Positions 11,346 to 23,179 of a stretch of 64,000 nt of DNA are shown here, in pieces (the first letter of the stretch is position 1; each line of letters opens with the position of its first letter). The DNA lies in assembly GCA_016271365.2 (NCBI GenBank), contig JADMNL010000028.1, forward strand, positions 57,244,001-57,308,000, in the 5' to 3' direction. Source of the DNA: Neoceratodus forsteri (taxonomy: Eukaryota > Chordata > Ceratodontiformes > Ceratodontidae). Below the pieces are notes generated by a model, which worked only from the letters and a program-made list of their open reading frames with translations, did not search any database and was not told where the DNA came from. Made by a program: the position numbers and the translations under genes.

Positions 11346-11787
11346 ATCAAGCCAGTATTGTGCTTCAGTTATGATTCTCCTGGGAGGCCAGTGGATTTGC
11401 CTCTCATTGTGGTTCACAAAGGTGTTTATATTTCTCAGAGCTCACTACCCAAACTGAGCTTAATGGCCAATTCCAGGTTGATTGTTCTTCCTTCTGAGTA
11501 TGGTGCCCCTGCCCCAGCCAGCCCCAAGTTAGCTGATAGGGAAGGGCCACGTCCTACATTATTTAATGTACAGGAAGTCATAACATGAATCAGTATTGTG
11601 ATGTCACAAGTATGTTAATCATAGTAGAATCAGTATTACCTGTATGAAACATGCATAAGTATTGTCCTTATGGATATAGTATCATGAAGTGTAGTTAACA
11701 TGTATAGTAAAGAAATAAGTTTATGTTAATTGATGCATGATGGTACAGACTTGATGTAGACGCCACATTTTCTCCAGGCTGGGAAGG
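11346..11787. other. Unassigned interval between the two direct repeats
   Basis: About 440 bp separate the repeats. The 76-residue frame at 11,358-11,588 has no recognisable motif. The sequence is not duplicated after copy 2. Confidence 0.35.
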
Positions 11788-11965
11788 GTGTAACCCGCCC
11801 TACAAATGGGGGTTCCCGAAAAGTCTTTCTGGAGCTTGCTTAAATGTTCACTGCCAGGCTGGTGTCCTACGTTTTAGCAGTTTAAATGTATTGCCAGAGA
11901 GTGCTTGTACATAATATATGTACTGCATCTTTAAAAGCTGCCTGGATTGCAGTCATAATTAATCT
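11788..11965 (+). repeat. ~175 bp direct repeat, copy 2, starting TGTAACCCGC
   Basis: It begins tgtaacccgcc and continues aaatgggggttccc. The same start occurs inverted at about 17,166-17,193 (ggaacccccatttgcatgc then gggttaca on the plus strand). A TG start with an inverted CA-ending partner is what LTRs or some DNA transposons show. Confidence 0.6.
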
Positions 11966-13949
11966 GAGCGGGAGCTCTGTTAGAAGATGTACTTATTTGC
12001 TGATCATTTGTTAGAGTAGTAATAATATTGAAGTTTGTTCTAACCTGCCTTCTCGGCAACATGGACAGTTCTGTTTGTTCCCATCATCTTGGTCCTGGAC
12101 TGCAGAATGGGCTAATCAGTACATCTGGGACTCTAAATGGAGCCTACTCACGAGGGCATGGTGGGGTCAAAACTTGTAGGAATTGTGTTTTGGTCTTTTG
12201 GCACCTAAAATAACCTGGAGGGGAGCCCTTGTTGTGACTGACAGACAGATCAGCCAACCAGACCTTTGGATCTTGGGGAAAGTGCCACACTGCTTGCAGT
12301 TTCAGTTAGTTCTAAATTGGGAAGTGAAATGAATAACAGCTCAAGGATTTGAGCAGCAGTTCTGTGTGATTTTGTGTGGAGAACTGTGAAAGGGCAGAGT
12401 TTTGGCCTGATGTCCCTGAGAGGGAAAACAGAGTTTATTCAGACTGAATCCAAGTTGTGAGGACTATTTAAACTACTGGACTGTGACCAGGCTTTAATTT
12501 GAAGAAGACCAAGATTTGCTGAAAGCGACTGGCCTGTCAGGATTTCTAGCCACCTCTGAACTCCCGTTTGTGCAGAGACTCTGTACTCTGGACTAGACAA
12601 TCTGCCTGGTACAGTGGAATTTCTCACATGTAAATGTGCTGTGTACTGTTAGTGGGTCGTGATTTAGTTCCCCACTGTGTGTTGAACTGTGTTCTGCTCG
12701 CTGGAGGCTGCATCCAGCTCCAACAGACTGAATCTGAATTCATTGCCATTTTACCTGGGCCTTGCCACACTGGCCCAGCTGGACTACCCATTGCATGGAG
12801 AAAGCCATCGATGAGAGACCTGCCTGGGGATCAGCCCCCTGCTCAACGCTTGAACAGGAACGACGCCTTGGTGATTCATGTGAGCCCTGCTCCTCCTGGC
12901 ACTCCAGCTCAACAACCTGCAGTCTGTTTCATCCTGCCTGTGTCCTGTATTGGGTTTCATGAGTAAACATCAGGGTAGCTCCCTGTAACAACAGCTAAAT
13001 CTAAAGCGTTGTCATTTGATTGTCTTGTTGTTTTTTCTTTCACAAACTGAGCCCTCCGGCCCCGGATTACAAATAGTGTGTGTGTTGTGCATGTTACTTT
13101 CTTCCATCATAGGGCCCCAACCAGCTGCAATGTTCCTGGCTAGCCCACCATTTTCCTACCTGAGTACCCCAGAGTGTGTTACTGTGTGGAGACTTAAAGC
13201 GCATGCATAACTGTTTGATTAATATAGCTTTTAAACCAATCAAACTGATTACGCCCCTTCCTTGTTCAAGTCCCCTGAATAAATCAGATCTGACTTTTTT
13301 GCTGTATTTAACCTGATTGTGGTTCCAGTTTGTGCCAAGAGTACTGTATCGTTGCTATTTACTGTGCATAACCTTGTTTTACAGGGGGTCCCCAGGGTCG
13401 AGCCAGAGGAACCAGCCCTGGTGGTAAGTGTAAACAGTGTAGGTACTGGTATGGTGTACAAGGGGTACTGTGAAAGTGATTATCGTATATTGCCCAGGCA
13501 ACTAGAAGGGAAAGAGGGGGGTTACAGCGTCCCAGAGGGCTGTGCCCAGGTTAGTTTGACCACTACCAATCCTGACCTCCGGGGTGGAGGCACCCATTTC
13601 AGAACTCAGGCCCCTTAACCTGGTACTTGCTGTGCAGACAGGGGTAGTTGCCCTTGGGATAGCACCACCTAGGGTTACATAAACATTTATGTTGATTTGC
13701 AGTTCATATACCAGGATAGCACTGCTGAGGTGAAAGATCTCACTTTTAGTGGGAAACTGGTTCCCCATGTTTAGAGCTGGGAGGACTGAACCAAGCTAAT
13801 GGAGAATGCTGGTGACAAAACAGAGTCAAGGGTCCAACTGCTATCCCCATTTCAATAAAAATAATGGATACTGTAAAGGGACCGCACAGAGATAATTTCT
13901 CAGATCTTGTTCCATTTCTTCTAATACTGTGACATGGTATTAATGTGAC
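11966..13949. other. Unassigned interval, possible LTR-like 3' part
   Basis: No protein domain is visible; the 110-residue frame at 12,634-12,966 carries no motif I can name. A polyadenylation-like block cccctgaataaatcagatc at about 13,271 is followed by T-rich text and then a gggggtccccaggg stretch near 13,384-13,398. This order resembles an LTR R-U5 region, but no matching second LTR was found, so this stays a suggestion. Confidence 0.3.
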
Positions 13950-16900
13950 CCCTAGGTGGCGCTTATCCCAGTCTTACACCCTGCCTACTACCCTGGACAT
14001 AGGCTGAGGGGTTTGGGTTTGTTAACTGATAACCAAAACTTAAAACCTTTGCACAGTGCCTCCACTCAGGGCGCTTTACATGGTGAGCTTGGTAATGGGT
14101 GTAGCCCTGAGCTGCTACACCACCCACTTATAACCATTAACCTTCCAGACATGCCCCAATAAACATTCCCCACATTTCAACATTTTGTATTTAAAAGGCT
14201 TTCTAATAATATGCTCACACCAAACATTTCAACAACAATAACAGATTTATTTAGGGTAAGGAGTTGGGAGCGAGGATGTGGAGTAGAGGTTATTTGATAA
14301 CTATTTACATGTGGGACCGCTCCTGTCTTTATACGGGCGATGTCGGGGGTGGAGTTGACGTCTGGTGGGCAGTCCCACATGAGTACTGCTGGAGAAAAGA
14401 TTTGCTGACATCTGTGGCCAGGTGATGACAGTCTTACATGTGTTACCTGCTGCAAGAGTTTCCTCTCGATGTAAGATCTGCAGATTACTACTTATATCAA
14501 AGGTAGTGATTGCCCTGCAATTAGAGATGAGTAGGAGTTGACCCTGCTGGACACAACGAACCAGGATAGCCCTGCCCATTACTGAATGATAAGGAATTAA
14601 TTTATTTATTGAATAGAATCAAATTATAATCCTTGAGTCGAGACTCGCTTGCAAAGGCTCCACATTAATAAAAGTAAAGATACAGAGCAAAAAGTCAAGA
14701 ATAAGATATATACAGGTATCACAAGTAAACAAGTGTCTTGTGATAATACAAGGACTGAAAGTACAGGTTTTAGCTTATATTGCGGATTACATCAACTGGT
14801 AGCATAGAGAAGTTCCCTGGTCAGTGCTAATACAGGATACAGCTTGGTAGGATGTTGGAGGACCCAGAGTCGCATTAGCAGGACAGTGTGGGGACATAGG
14901 ATGGGGGGTGGCATCATACTAACCATTTGCTACAGGATAATTTACTGGGATAGAGTAGGCTCCTGTGTAACAGCTGTCTCTGTAATTATGATGTGGGGGT
15001 GGCATCAGTATGTGTGTGGGATTTCCGAACATTCTAGGACAAGCTACTTGGATTTAACATCCTGAACATTCAGCACAATATTTTGAACGTCCAATCCAGA
15101 GTACTTAGTAGGCATTACTTTTATCAAGCATCTAATATTTAATTGAAACCTGGCCACATCCAGCACATTTTTACACCAAAAAAGGCATATATCCAATATT
15201 AGCAGAAGCGACGCTTTTATCAAGCATCCTATATGTAGTAACACAGAGTCGCAGCCAGTACATTTACATAACAACAACAGCACTCATTGGCAAAGTCCTA
15301 TCCAGTATGTCTAGACATCTTACACTTATGGCAAGCACTCTCAAATGACATCTGGGTGAGACAACAGTGATATTCTTCTTCAGAATAAATCAAACACAAT
15401 ATGCTCTAGGGCCTCCTGTCCCAGGAAGTCGCAAATGTGGCTTGGCAGTCAGCTCCACGGAGGCAGGACTCTAACCCATAGCTACAACAACTTACAACAC
15501 ATGTATATGATTTACTAGCCAGGCCTCTTGCTGCACCTGCGATTTAGCCATTTAGGCCACAGACAAGATGCAGCCAGATTAACTTTCACTAGTCAGTCTC
15601 TGATGGGGTTAGTAGCCCAGACTGATAACTTCAATTTTTCAGAATCAACAGAACACATCTGTTAGCCACAAGATTACTTTTACAGCTTCTCCCTCCCACC
15701 GGGGTAAGAGGGTACTCACTGAGGTCCTCCATGGGGTCTTGTCCGCAACTGAAGGCATCCTGAATTCTTCTTCAGCTCTTACAACTGAAGCAGAGTAGAT
15801 GGTCTTCTTCTTCTTCCACATCTTTCCCCAACGTGGAGGGAGGGCGGGCTAGCTTCTGAAGGACATTTTCGACAACCTCCAAACTACCAGTTGCAAGACT
15901 AACTTTACTCTAACTGGTAACTTTGACTAAAAATAACAAATGCCCCTGATGACTGAAGGGCTTAGCTAAGGGCCCAGGCCTGGTAGCATGGAAAGGGCCT
16001 GAGCCCTCACCCTGAGGGCTCCCAGCAGGCTGGAGCCTGCTCTCCTTCTTCTCACTGCAACGGATCGCTGGAAAAATGGCAAACACTGTCTCTTATAGGG
16101 CTCCTACTTCAACCCTGATTCACAGCAGATGGTGTGACAGGTCTCTGAATGACTGAGGGACTTATCAAGCACAGTACTGAGGCACAATTGGTTTGGTGAA
16201 TTGGCACCTAAAATGATGTCCCTGTAAGCTCCCATGAGCACTTGGCTGGTTAACCATAAGGGTAGTGAATATCCCACAAGTCCTGGCTTTTTATTCCTGG
16301 CTTCCAATTGGCTGTACTGTTGGCAATGGCTGCTTAACCCCCTGTCCCTTATAGCAGATCAGATACAGTCCTACAAAATTCCCCGGTGCAGCCAGAAAGA
16401 AAGAATTATTTTGCCCCAACGCCCCACAGTTCTGTAGCTCAGATGGTGTACTTGCAGTCACTGCACAGATGAAGGGTGTGGCCCTGATTGTTTTCCTGGC
16501 GCTACGACACTTATGCAAACTCCCCCTGCAGCAGCTGCCAGTCTGACACATAGAGTCCCAAACATTGGTTAATCCAGAGAGAAAACATTTCTTGTAGTCC
16601 AAACACTCTCCCCTGCAGCACAATACATCCCCCTGCATGCAGCAACAGGTTTACAATATTTAAAACACTTATCTCTGCACTTTTCATCCAGAAGCTGACT
16701 ATGGCTACCCTGGAGGCAGCCAGACACACAGTCTTTAATAATACAGCTGACCAGGGCCCGTCTCTAGCATATTTGCCATCAGCCCTGGTCAAACTTGCTC
16801 AACCTGCATCTGAGCGGCCCCCCGACAGGCTGCCCGTGGTTCACTGGGTCCCAATTAGGTGAAAGAGATCTGGGGACCCACAGCATGGTCCCCAGGGCAA

Positions 16901-17193
16901 CCGCAAACCGAGCAGCTCCACTGAGGGAAAATTCTCACGCCATCATGAGTCCCACTGCCCTGGAGGCAGCAGCTTTTACTGCACCACTCATGAGTGGCAT
17001 TTCTTAAACCCTGAGGGGCTGCATTTTAATTCGGGTGGCTGGGCAGGCACTGGAGGAGCAAACAAGATCAGGGGGACCATAAAAATTATGAGGCCAACAC
17101 GGGAGACAGCAGAAGGAGATCAGAAGGTGCAGGGCTGAAGTAAGCCCAGACTGGCAATTTAGGAACCCCCATTTGCATGCGGGTTACATTAAG
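13950..17193 (-). repeat. Unclassified ~3.1 kb interspersed repeat, copy 2
   Basis: It is colinear with 4,736-7,850 through several anchor blocks listed there. Its high-coordinate end reads, on the minus strand, tgtaacccgcatgcaaatgg followed by gggttcc, a TG-type terminus shared with the direct repeat at 11,788. Its low end contains ccccaataaacattccc and an aacagatttatttaggg stretch, which on the minus strand gives an AATAAA-type signal. Minus-strand frames such as 16,291-16,638 are short and not shared with copy 1. The class (LTR element, solo LTR or DNA transposon) is undetermined. Confidence 0.45.
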
Positions 17194-17814
17194 AAGACAG
17201 CCTCACAATGTTTCTTCACGAACACCTTAAATGTATGTTCCATGCTGGGATATGTCAGCCATTAAACAGATTTTTTTTGTTCTAGTTAAAAACACACATC
17301 ATGAAACTGGTAGCAGTGGTCTGTGCCACAGCTGTGCATGAAAAGGGGCTTATGGGATATACCAGTCAGCCCGCTTCCATTCTGCAATTTTTTAAATTCT
17401 CTTTGTCTCTTCTAGTTTATATCCTTTTGGGGGGGACCTGAGAACATGTGCGAGTTTATAGGGGTGATTGGGGTCCCAGTAGGGTGGTATGAGGCCCCTA
17501 TATGTCAGGGAATTCCCAATGTATGGAGCCCAAAGCCAGGAATACCTGGCTTCAGGGATGCTGTGCGCGCCCAACCCCCTTCCTCCTCCCACTACTCCAG
17601 ACAGGTCTCTAGCAAAGCTGAATTAGATGACACATCTGCATGCAGCAAGGCAGGACTGTGCATGTTATAGGTGCAGCCAAATTTGTGGTTGGAGCCCCCA
17701 TAGCCTGTGAAAGCACAGGGCTGCCATGTGCGATATATGGGAGGGCATGGGGCACTGTGGACAAGGACCCAATTTAGTGAATGGACATGTTCATTTTGGC
17801 TAAGTATTCATTTG
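17194..17814. other. Unassigned interval
   Basis: No domain, no tRNA-like boxes and no relation to other parts of the window were seen. A gggggggacctg tract lies near 17,430. Confidence 0.35.
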
Positions 17815-18328
17815 TAAAGAATGTGACAGGATAGAGTCTGTACAGAGAGAGCAAACAAAATGATCCTGGGGATGGGGGGTAAAGAATGTAAGGAGAGACT
17901 GGACCTCAACATATACATCCTAGGAACTAGAAGGAGAAAGGAATATGACAGAGATACCAAATACCTACTGGTGCTGGTGATATAACAGGGTGGCACGCAA
18001 AGGCATATTTATCCTAAGCGCAAACGCTAGCATGTGGGGAATTCACTGAAACTGGTCCGGCAAAAATTCAGGAAGAATGTCCGCATGCAGTTTTTTATGG
18101 ATAGAGTGGTGAGCAAGTGTAATAGACTGCTAGAAGAAGTGGTGCAGTAATTGCCAAAACAGTGGGAGTTGATAATTAGGGTGGGAGAGGCATAACGCCA
18201 TGGAAGAGGAGATGTGGGCAAAGGGTAAGGAGCGGGAATGGCCACTAGAGCACATGATGTAAGATAAACAGGGAAGGCAAACGTGATGGGCTGCTAGTCT
18301 TTTCTTTGCTGTCATAGTCTATAGTTCT
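17815..18328 (+). repeat. CR1 LINE 3'-end fragment
   Basis: The order matches a CR1 3' end: a gtacagagagagcaaac block, gagagactggacctcaac, a ggaattcactgaaactg stretch, ggatagagtggtgagcaagtg, then gatgggctgctagtc and tgctgtcatagtctatag. It is 5'-truncated and diverged; short minus-strand frames over it are shadows. Confidence 0.6.
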
Positions 18329-18579
18329 GTTTTTGCCCCCTCGCTCACACCTGCTAGTGCCCTTCAGACAATGGCTCCACCAATCTCATCCCCTGCTGTC
18401 TCTGGGACTTACCTCTGGTCTGGCTCATTCCCCAACAGTTCCCCCACCCCGCTAGGGGCACTCGTAAGTCCCCTTTGGTAGCCATGCTTAGTCAACCCCA
18501 AAGAACACAAACAGTTTCACCACTCTAGAGGCAGCACACTAGACAGGTTAAAAGTACATCTACAAGTTTCTTTTATGAG
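18329..18579. other. Unassigned spacer
   Basis: Pyrimidine-rich sequence between the CR1 tail and the fold-back element. Nothing recognisable. Confidence 0.35.
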
Positions 18580-18801
18580 AACATAAGGACTCGGACTCAT
18601 GCCAAAATGCTTGCAGATTTTGCAAAGTTCCACTACTTTATTGTGAGAAACCAAGCACTCGTAATAAGTGTGAAACGCTGGTAATAGTGGAGCCTCTAGG
18701 CTACACCAGTCCTCTACATGTTATTTGTTTTCTCACAATAAATAATGCTGCATTATCTGCATTTGCAAGCATTTCTTCATGGAGTGCTTAGTCCTTATGT
18801 T
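18580..18801. mobile_element. Fold-back (MITE-like) element with ~73 bp imperfect inverted arms
   Basis: Bases 18,581-18,655 (acataaggac ... tttattgtgagaaa) pair with 18,728-18,800 (tttctcacaataaa ... gtccttatgt). The outer ten bases are a perfect inversion, and aatgcttgca and tattgtgagaaa recur inverted inside. The loop of about 70 bp is unique. No transposase is encoded. The superfamily is unknown because no convincing target-site duplication flanks it. Confidence 0.65.
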
Positions 18802-19089
18802 TACAATTCAGTTGTGGGACTTAAAGCATCAAACCGTGTGAGTGACCCTTTTCGTCTAACAAGTTTTTATGTTGGGGTAGCAAATCGAATTTATTGCTGA
18901 AATAGCAAGTGACACAATACATGATGAAGACTGTGTGAATGAAGTGTTGGACATTCAGACACTGGTGGTCAGTCTTTATGGCACACTGAGACAGTATTTC
19001 TGCATCACTTACTGTTTCAGCTGCAACTTAAAAGAAACTTATTGATGTGCCTTTACCCTGCCTAGTGCGTTGCCTCTGCAGTGCAGAAA
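18802..19089. other. Unassigned spacer
   Basis: Sequence between the fold-back element and the D2 DIRS element. Its last bases, gcagaaa, recur as tcagaaa in front of the second D2 copy at 63,188. Confidence 0.35.
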
Positions 19090-19312
19090 ATGAAAATTAC
19101 GTACCTACCATAATTATGATCTTTCTGTGTATCTTCACCATTCATCACATATGGGTACTGGCCGGAGAACAGGACCCGCGGGAGCTTTTTTTTTTTTTTT
19201 TAAAAGGTTAGAAGGAGCCGACACAGCATCAGAGCCGCCCTCAAGGCCGACGTACTGCGTGGCGCCGAGGGTTGGCAGTTAGGCTGTGTCGACTCCGCCT
19301 GCCTACCAGTTC
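19090..19312. repeat. D2 inverted terminal repeat, low-coordinate end
   Basis: The outer 41 bp (starting atgaaaattacgtacctacc) are unique to this end. From ~19,131 on, the sequence is the inverse of 23,180-23,354 over about 180 bp, including a poly(T) tract (19,185-19,200), gccgacacagcatc and gactccgcctgcctaccag. The same end, atgaaaattacgtacctacc, opens the partial copy at 63,188. Confidence 0.9.
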
Positions 19313-19950
19313 TGAGTCACGAGAGGTAGAGGAAGGGATGAGAGAGGTGGGACAAGAGAGTCCAAGGGACAGGAAAAGGAGGAAAACTGAACTAAAAGGA
19401 GAAATAACGACTGAGAGGACATCAAAGAAGAGTGGAGACTATGGGATTGGTAGGGGCCCAAATCTCTGGAAGCGAAGAAGGGAGGGAAGGAGGGAGAAAT
19501 TAAGAGAGAGTGAGAGGTAACAAGGTATCCGAGACCCTTGTCGGTCACCAGCTCATATAGGAACTGCAAGGAGTAGCAAAGCTCTCTGCCAGAATTCAAG
19601 GCACAGAATAACTGGCAAATACCCCAGAAGCAGAGTCGGCTATTTTGTAGAAGGACAAAGTACAGGGACTTAATACTCTCTCAGGAAAGATGTTTGGTGA
19701 AAAAAAGGGGATTTTTTTTTTTTTTAAAACAGTGTGATGGAAATCAGAAAGAGAACAGGAGGAGGGCAACCACCAACTCCCACCCCAACGGGTGGAGACA
19801 GTAGAGAAGGAGTGCTGCTCGAGCTGTACTCCTTAAGGAGAATACCCCCCTGTGTGTCCCTACTTTACCCTGCTCTAAAAAGAGAGGGGGAGCTCATAGG
19901 GAGGGGGACCCAGAGACTGAGGCCCCAGGGGGATGGTGGGCGGGATTGAG
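19313..19950. other. D2 spacer between ITR and ICR
   Basis: Purine-rich sequence with a second poly(T) tract at ~19,710-19,725. Open frames on either strand show no motif and are probably compositional. The corresponding spacer in the copy at 63,188 is also purine-rich (about 63,400-63,640) but diverged. Confidence 0.6.
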
Positions 19951-20047
19951 ATGAATGGTGAAGATACACAGAAAGATCATAACTACGGTAGGTGCGTAAT
20001 TTTCATATCTTATCCGTATCAATTTTCACCATTCATTACATATGGGT
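19951..20047. repeat. D2 internal complementary region (ICR)
   Basis: Bases 19,951-20,006 (atgaatggtgaagatacaca ... gcgtaattttcat) are the inverse of the low-coordinate terminus 19,090-19,145. Bases 20,007-20,047 (atcttatccgtatc ... catatgggt) are the inverse of the high-coordinate terminus 23,330-23,370. The two end-specific extensions that are absent from the opposite ITR meet exactly here, at tttcat/atctta. In DIRS elements this arrangement is the template that restores both ends via a circular intermediate (established for DIRS-1 of Dictyostelium). Confidence 0.85.
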
Positions 20048-20059
20048 GAGTACCAAGCC

Positions 20060-22981
20060 CCCCGAAGGGGGTTGATTCATTACACCCTAAGGGACAGAGT
20101 CCCTTGGCCCTCAGTGGGTGACACACTAATGGAGGGAACCTTCCGGGCCTGAGGAGGCCCGAGAGTGGGGAGAGTGAGATGGGGTCCTGAGGGGGAAGGA
20201 AGGCCCCGACAAACGCCATCTCGCCCTACGGGAGAAGAGGTAGGTTCCCTGGTGGGCGGAGCAAATCACCCTACGCCGGGCCAAGGGTGACAACCAGGAA
20301 AGACGAAGCCACGCCGACCTCCTAGTGCAGATCGCTGTCCCTACGACCCTGTAGCTACCTCACATGCTCATAAGATGCCCTCGCTGGTGCCTTGTTAGCT
20401 CCAGGCCACGTGGCAGAGAGCACGATGGCTTGTCTGGTTTGCTCCGAGTCCGCAAAGCAGCTAGGATCTGACCTAGCGGACCACAAGAACCTGTTGTAGA
20501 CTGCATAGTGGGCCTGGTGAGCAGAAATGGAGGGAAGCAACTGCCGGTAGAAGGGTCCTCCTGCCTCAGAAATCAAAATCCGAGGAGTCTTGATCTGGGG
20601 GCCAGTCACAGTGGAGGGCACAAAGCCCATCAGGGGTATCCAGGTGCGTCAAGCTGGACTGCGGATGAGGCATAGAACCTGGAGACTCCGGGGGAGTGCA
20701 ATACTCTGGCTGAGGTCCCTAGGGCAGGAACTCTGGAGAAGGGCTCTGCCAGAAACGCAAGGATGCCTCCGAAGTGAGCAGGCCAGGCGGCACCGGGCGT
20801 GGCACTCGCCAAAATCACCTAGAAAGGCGAGCCACATGCCCAGGATTGCTAACAGACAGGCGAAAGGTGAAGATCCTCCATCATCCTCACGAGAAGCGCG
20901 TACTCCTGAGATCAGTAGCTGCAGAGATATGGACAGATGGTTCCTCTCCCCAGAAGAGGGGATGAGGAGCTGGAGGTCACCATGCGCCCGAGGGTGGCTG
21001 CACGGGGGGAGGTTGAAAAACCTGGCTGTCCATGGCCCTAACGTAGGCAGGGAACTGAGCAGCCACTGCTCTGAACTGCTCCCAGGTGAGAGGGCTGCTA
21101 GGACCAAGAATGCCTGGGAGCGCTGGAGAATGCGGCAGAGGGATAGGGGCAGAGCCAAGAAAAGAAGTCGGCTGACCTCCGCCAGGGCTAGGGAGGACCA
21201 TGAGCACCCAAGGAGGGTGCCCCAAGAAGACCTCCGAGCCGACAGCTGTACAACCACATTGGTACTGCCTAGGCTGCGCCCAGAAGAATCCCCAGTGAGG
21301 CGACTGGGTCGTAGAAGTCCAGAAGGACGGTCCCTGCCTCAAAAGAATGGGACCCCTCAAGGAACTGGAAGGGAAGGGTGGAAGTCAGTACTGGCTCGGT
21401 TAGCCCGGTGGACCCCAGAGAAAGGCCGGCGTACAACCCCACACCCTCTACCCTCAGAGTCCGAGAGGGTCCTCCTCCTTGAGAGGGCCAGCCTAGGTAG
21501 CTGGCAGCTCTGGGCTGCCCCGAAGGGAGACCCAGGGCAGCACCCTCCCTCCTGTAGGCTTCCTGATGGGCCCCAAAGTTGGGCAATCATGACAGACACT
21601 ACTGAGGGGGTACCACCACCAAAGGGTCGAGGAAACCCCACAGGCCAGGTTGTAGAGCAATGGTGGCACGCACCACTGCCTGCTGGTCAGGACCACTGAC
21701 CCCAACCTTGGGACTCACCTGACACCCTCAGTAGGGGCCGACTACGACTCGGCCGATGAGACCACTGTCGCCTCCTCCGCAGACAATCCCTGCGGGTGTG
21801 ACTGCGCTGCCTGAGCCCGATCTAGTCCGAGGAGGTATAGTCGGAGGCTCTGAGCCAAACAGTAGGAGGGCATGTGAAACCGACCTTGCCAAAGGGCCCG
21901 CAGCTAAAGCAGTGGCCGAGGTAGCCCCCCCCTCCGCAGAACCCCAATGGACGGGGGCTCGCAGAAGGCGCCAGGGCAGCTCGGCCAAAGGTCCAGAGCC
22001 AGGGCCAGCCACGGCGCCATCAAGTCCGCTAGCACCGGGCGGTACTAGGGACAGAGACGGGCACCAGCACAGACAGCCCCGGCACCGCCTACAGCGCCAG
22101 GTGCCTGGGCAACGCGAGCGGCACCGAGGACTGAAGCAGCGCCGATGGCCCCAAGGGCGGACTCGGTGCCGAACACAGTGCCAACTGGCCCCTCGGCACC
22201 AGCAAGCGGCACCGAGAGAACTCATGGTGCCAAGAACGGCACCGACCGCCAAAGCCGAAGGCCCCACAGCGCCGAACCGCGCAGGCACGGTGCCGTGCTC
22301 AACCTCAGCACTGAGGACGGTGCCGAGGCGAGACATAGCAAAGGACGACACCGGGTCTTGTCCCACGGCGTCGCGAGCAGCATCGGTGCCGCGAACGGTG
22401 CCAACAGGGCCCACAGTGATGAGCGACGAGTCTGCACCAGCAACAGCGCCGACAGGACCCACGGCGCCACGAACGGCGCCAAAGGCTCCCACGGCACCGA
22501 CCGACGGCATCGAGGACGGCGCCGACCCGGCCTTTCTGAACCTTGGGAGCGACACCGGGGAGGCTTCACCCTCGGCGGGGCGATTGCCATGGCGGCGCCT
22601 CGCTCCCGCCCCGGAGGAAGGGGACGGGCCTCCGCGCCGCTGGAGGAGCCTCGGCAATGGCCAGGCTATGGTTGAGGCCCTCCTCCTCGTCCATATAGAA
22701 CCGGAGGGACCCGGAGGAAAGGCCGAGAGAGCACGGCTTGGCCCGATGAAGGTGAACCTCCTCGAAAAGTCGGGCGGAGCTCGGCCCCACTTTCCACGCT
22801 AGTTGTTCATGGACACGGGCGGTCCATGGAGAAGCAGGCATTGCATGAATCCATGTCGTGAAGCGGCCAAGACACGCGAGACACCGGTCATGCTGGTCGG
22901 TAACGGAATATCGGCGGCTGCACGGGCACCGACGCACAGGCTACCCACCTTAGAAAACTTCTTGCCCTCCGACCAAGACAT
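20060..22981 (-). pseudogene. D2 gag-like ORF, frameshifted
   Basis: The start MSWSEGKKFSKV uses the ATG at 22,979-22,981. A zinc-knuckle-like block follows in neighbouring frames (C-x-C-x-R-R-Y-S-V-T-D-Q-H-D-R-C-L-A-C-L-G, then D-x-C-x-A-C), which parallels the D1 gag block H-T-T-C-V-Y-C-L-G-F-D-H. The middle (about 22,050-22,530) is an Ala/Val/Gly-rich segment of repeated G-A-V and G-T-V. The distal part (20,355-20,630) has LLPSISAHQAHYAVYNRFLWSARSD, which occupies the place of GLRQANYMAYVVRYQKSRWD in D1 gag. At least two frameshifts lie within the first 200 bp. Gag would form the retrotransposon particle. Large plus-strand frames over the same bases are shadows of the high GC content. Confidence 0.65.
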
Positions 22982-23179
22982 GACCTACGGAAAAAAACAC
23001 CAAAACAGACTCGACGTCGTAATACTTCAAATAAAAAGGAAAGATCTTACCGGCGACGTTGAGTGGAGGCAGAACCCAGAACTAGCAGGTAACCGACGGA
23101 CTGTTGAACGAAAGGCTGAAAGGCCTAATATTTTCTTCACTTAGCTTCCCACGAGGCGACCTCGACGGCGGGAGATGAA

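Noticed and set aside
12634..12966. 110-residue plus-strand frame as an exon
   Set aside because: A second overlapping frame is equally open and no domain or convincing splice structure is seen.
16434..16510. Possible tRNA gene (tgtagctcagatggtg)
   Set aside because: No matching B box or acceptor stem at the right distance; the string lies inside the unclassified repeat.
20590..21699. 369-residue plus-strand open frame
   Set aside because: It lies antisense to the D2 gag region in GC-rich DNA, shows no domain and is compositionally a shadow.
21756..22802. 348-residue plus-strand open frame
   Set aside because: It covers the ggcaccg-word segment, which is open on both strands. The minus strand continues the gag start and zinc-knuckle text, the plus strand does not.
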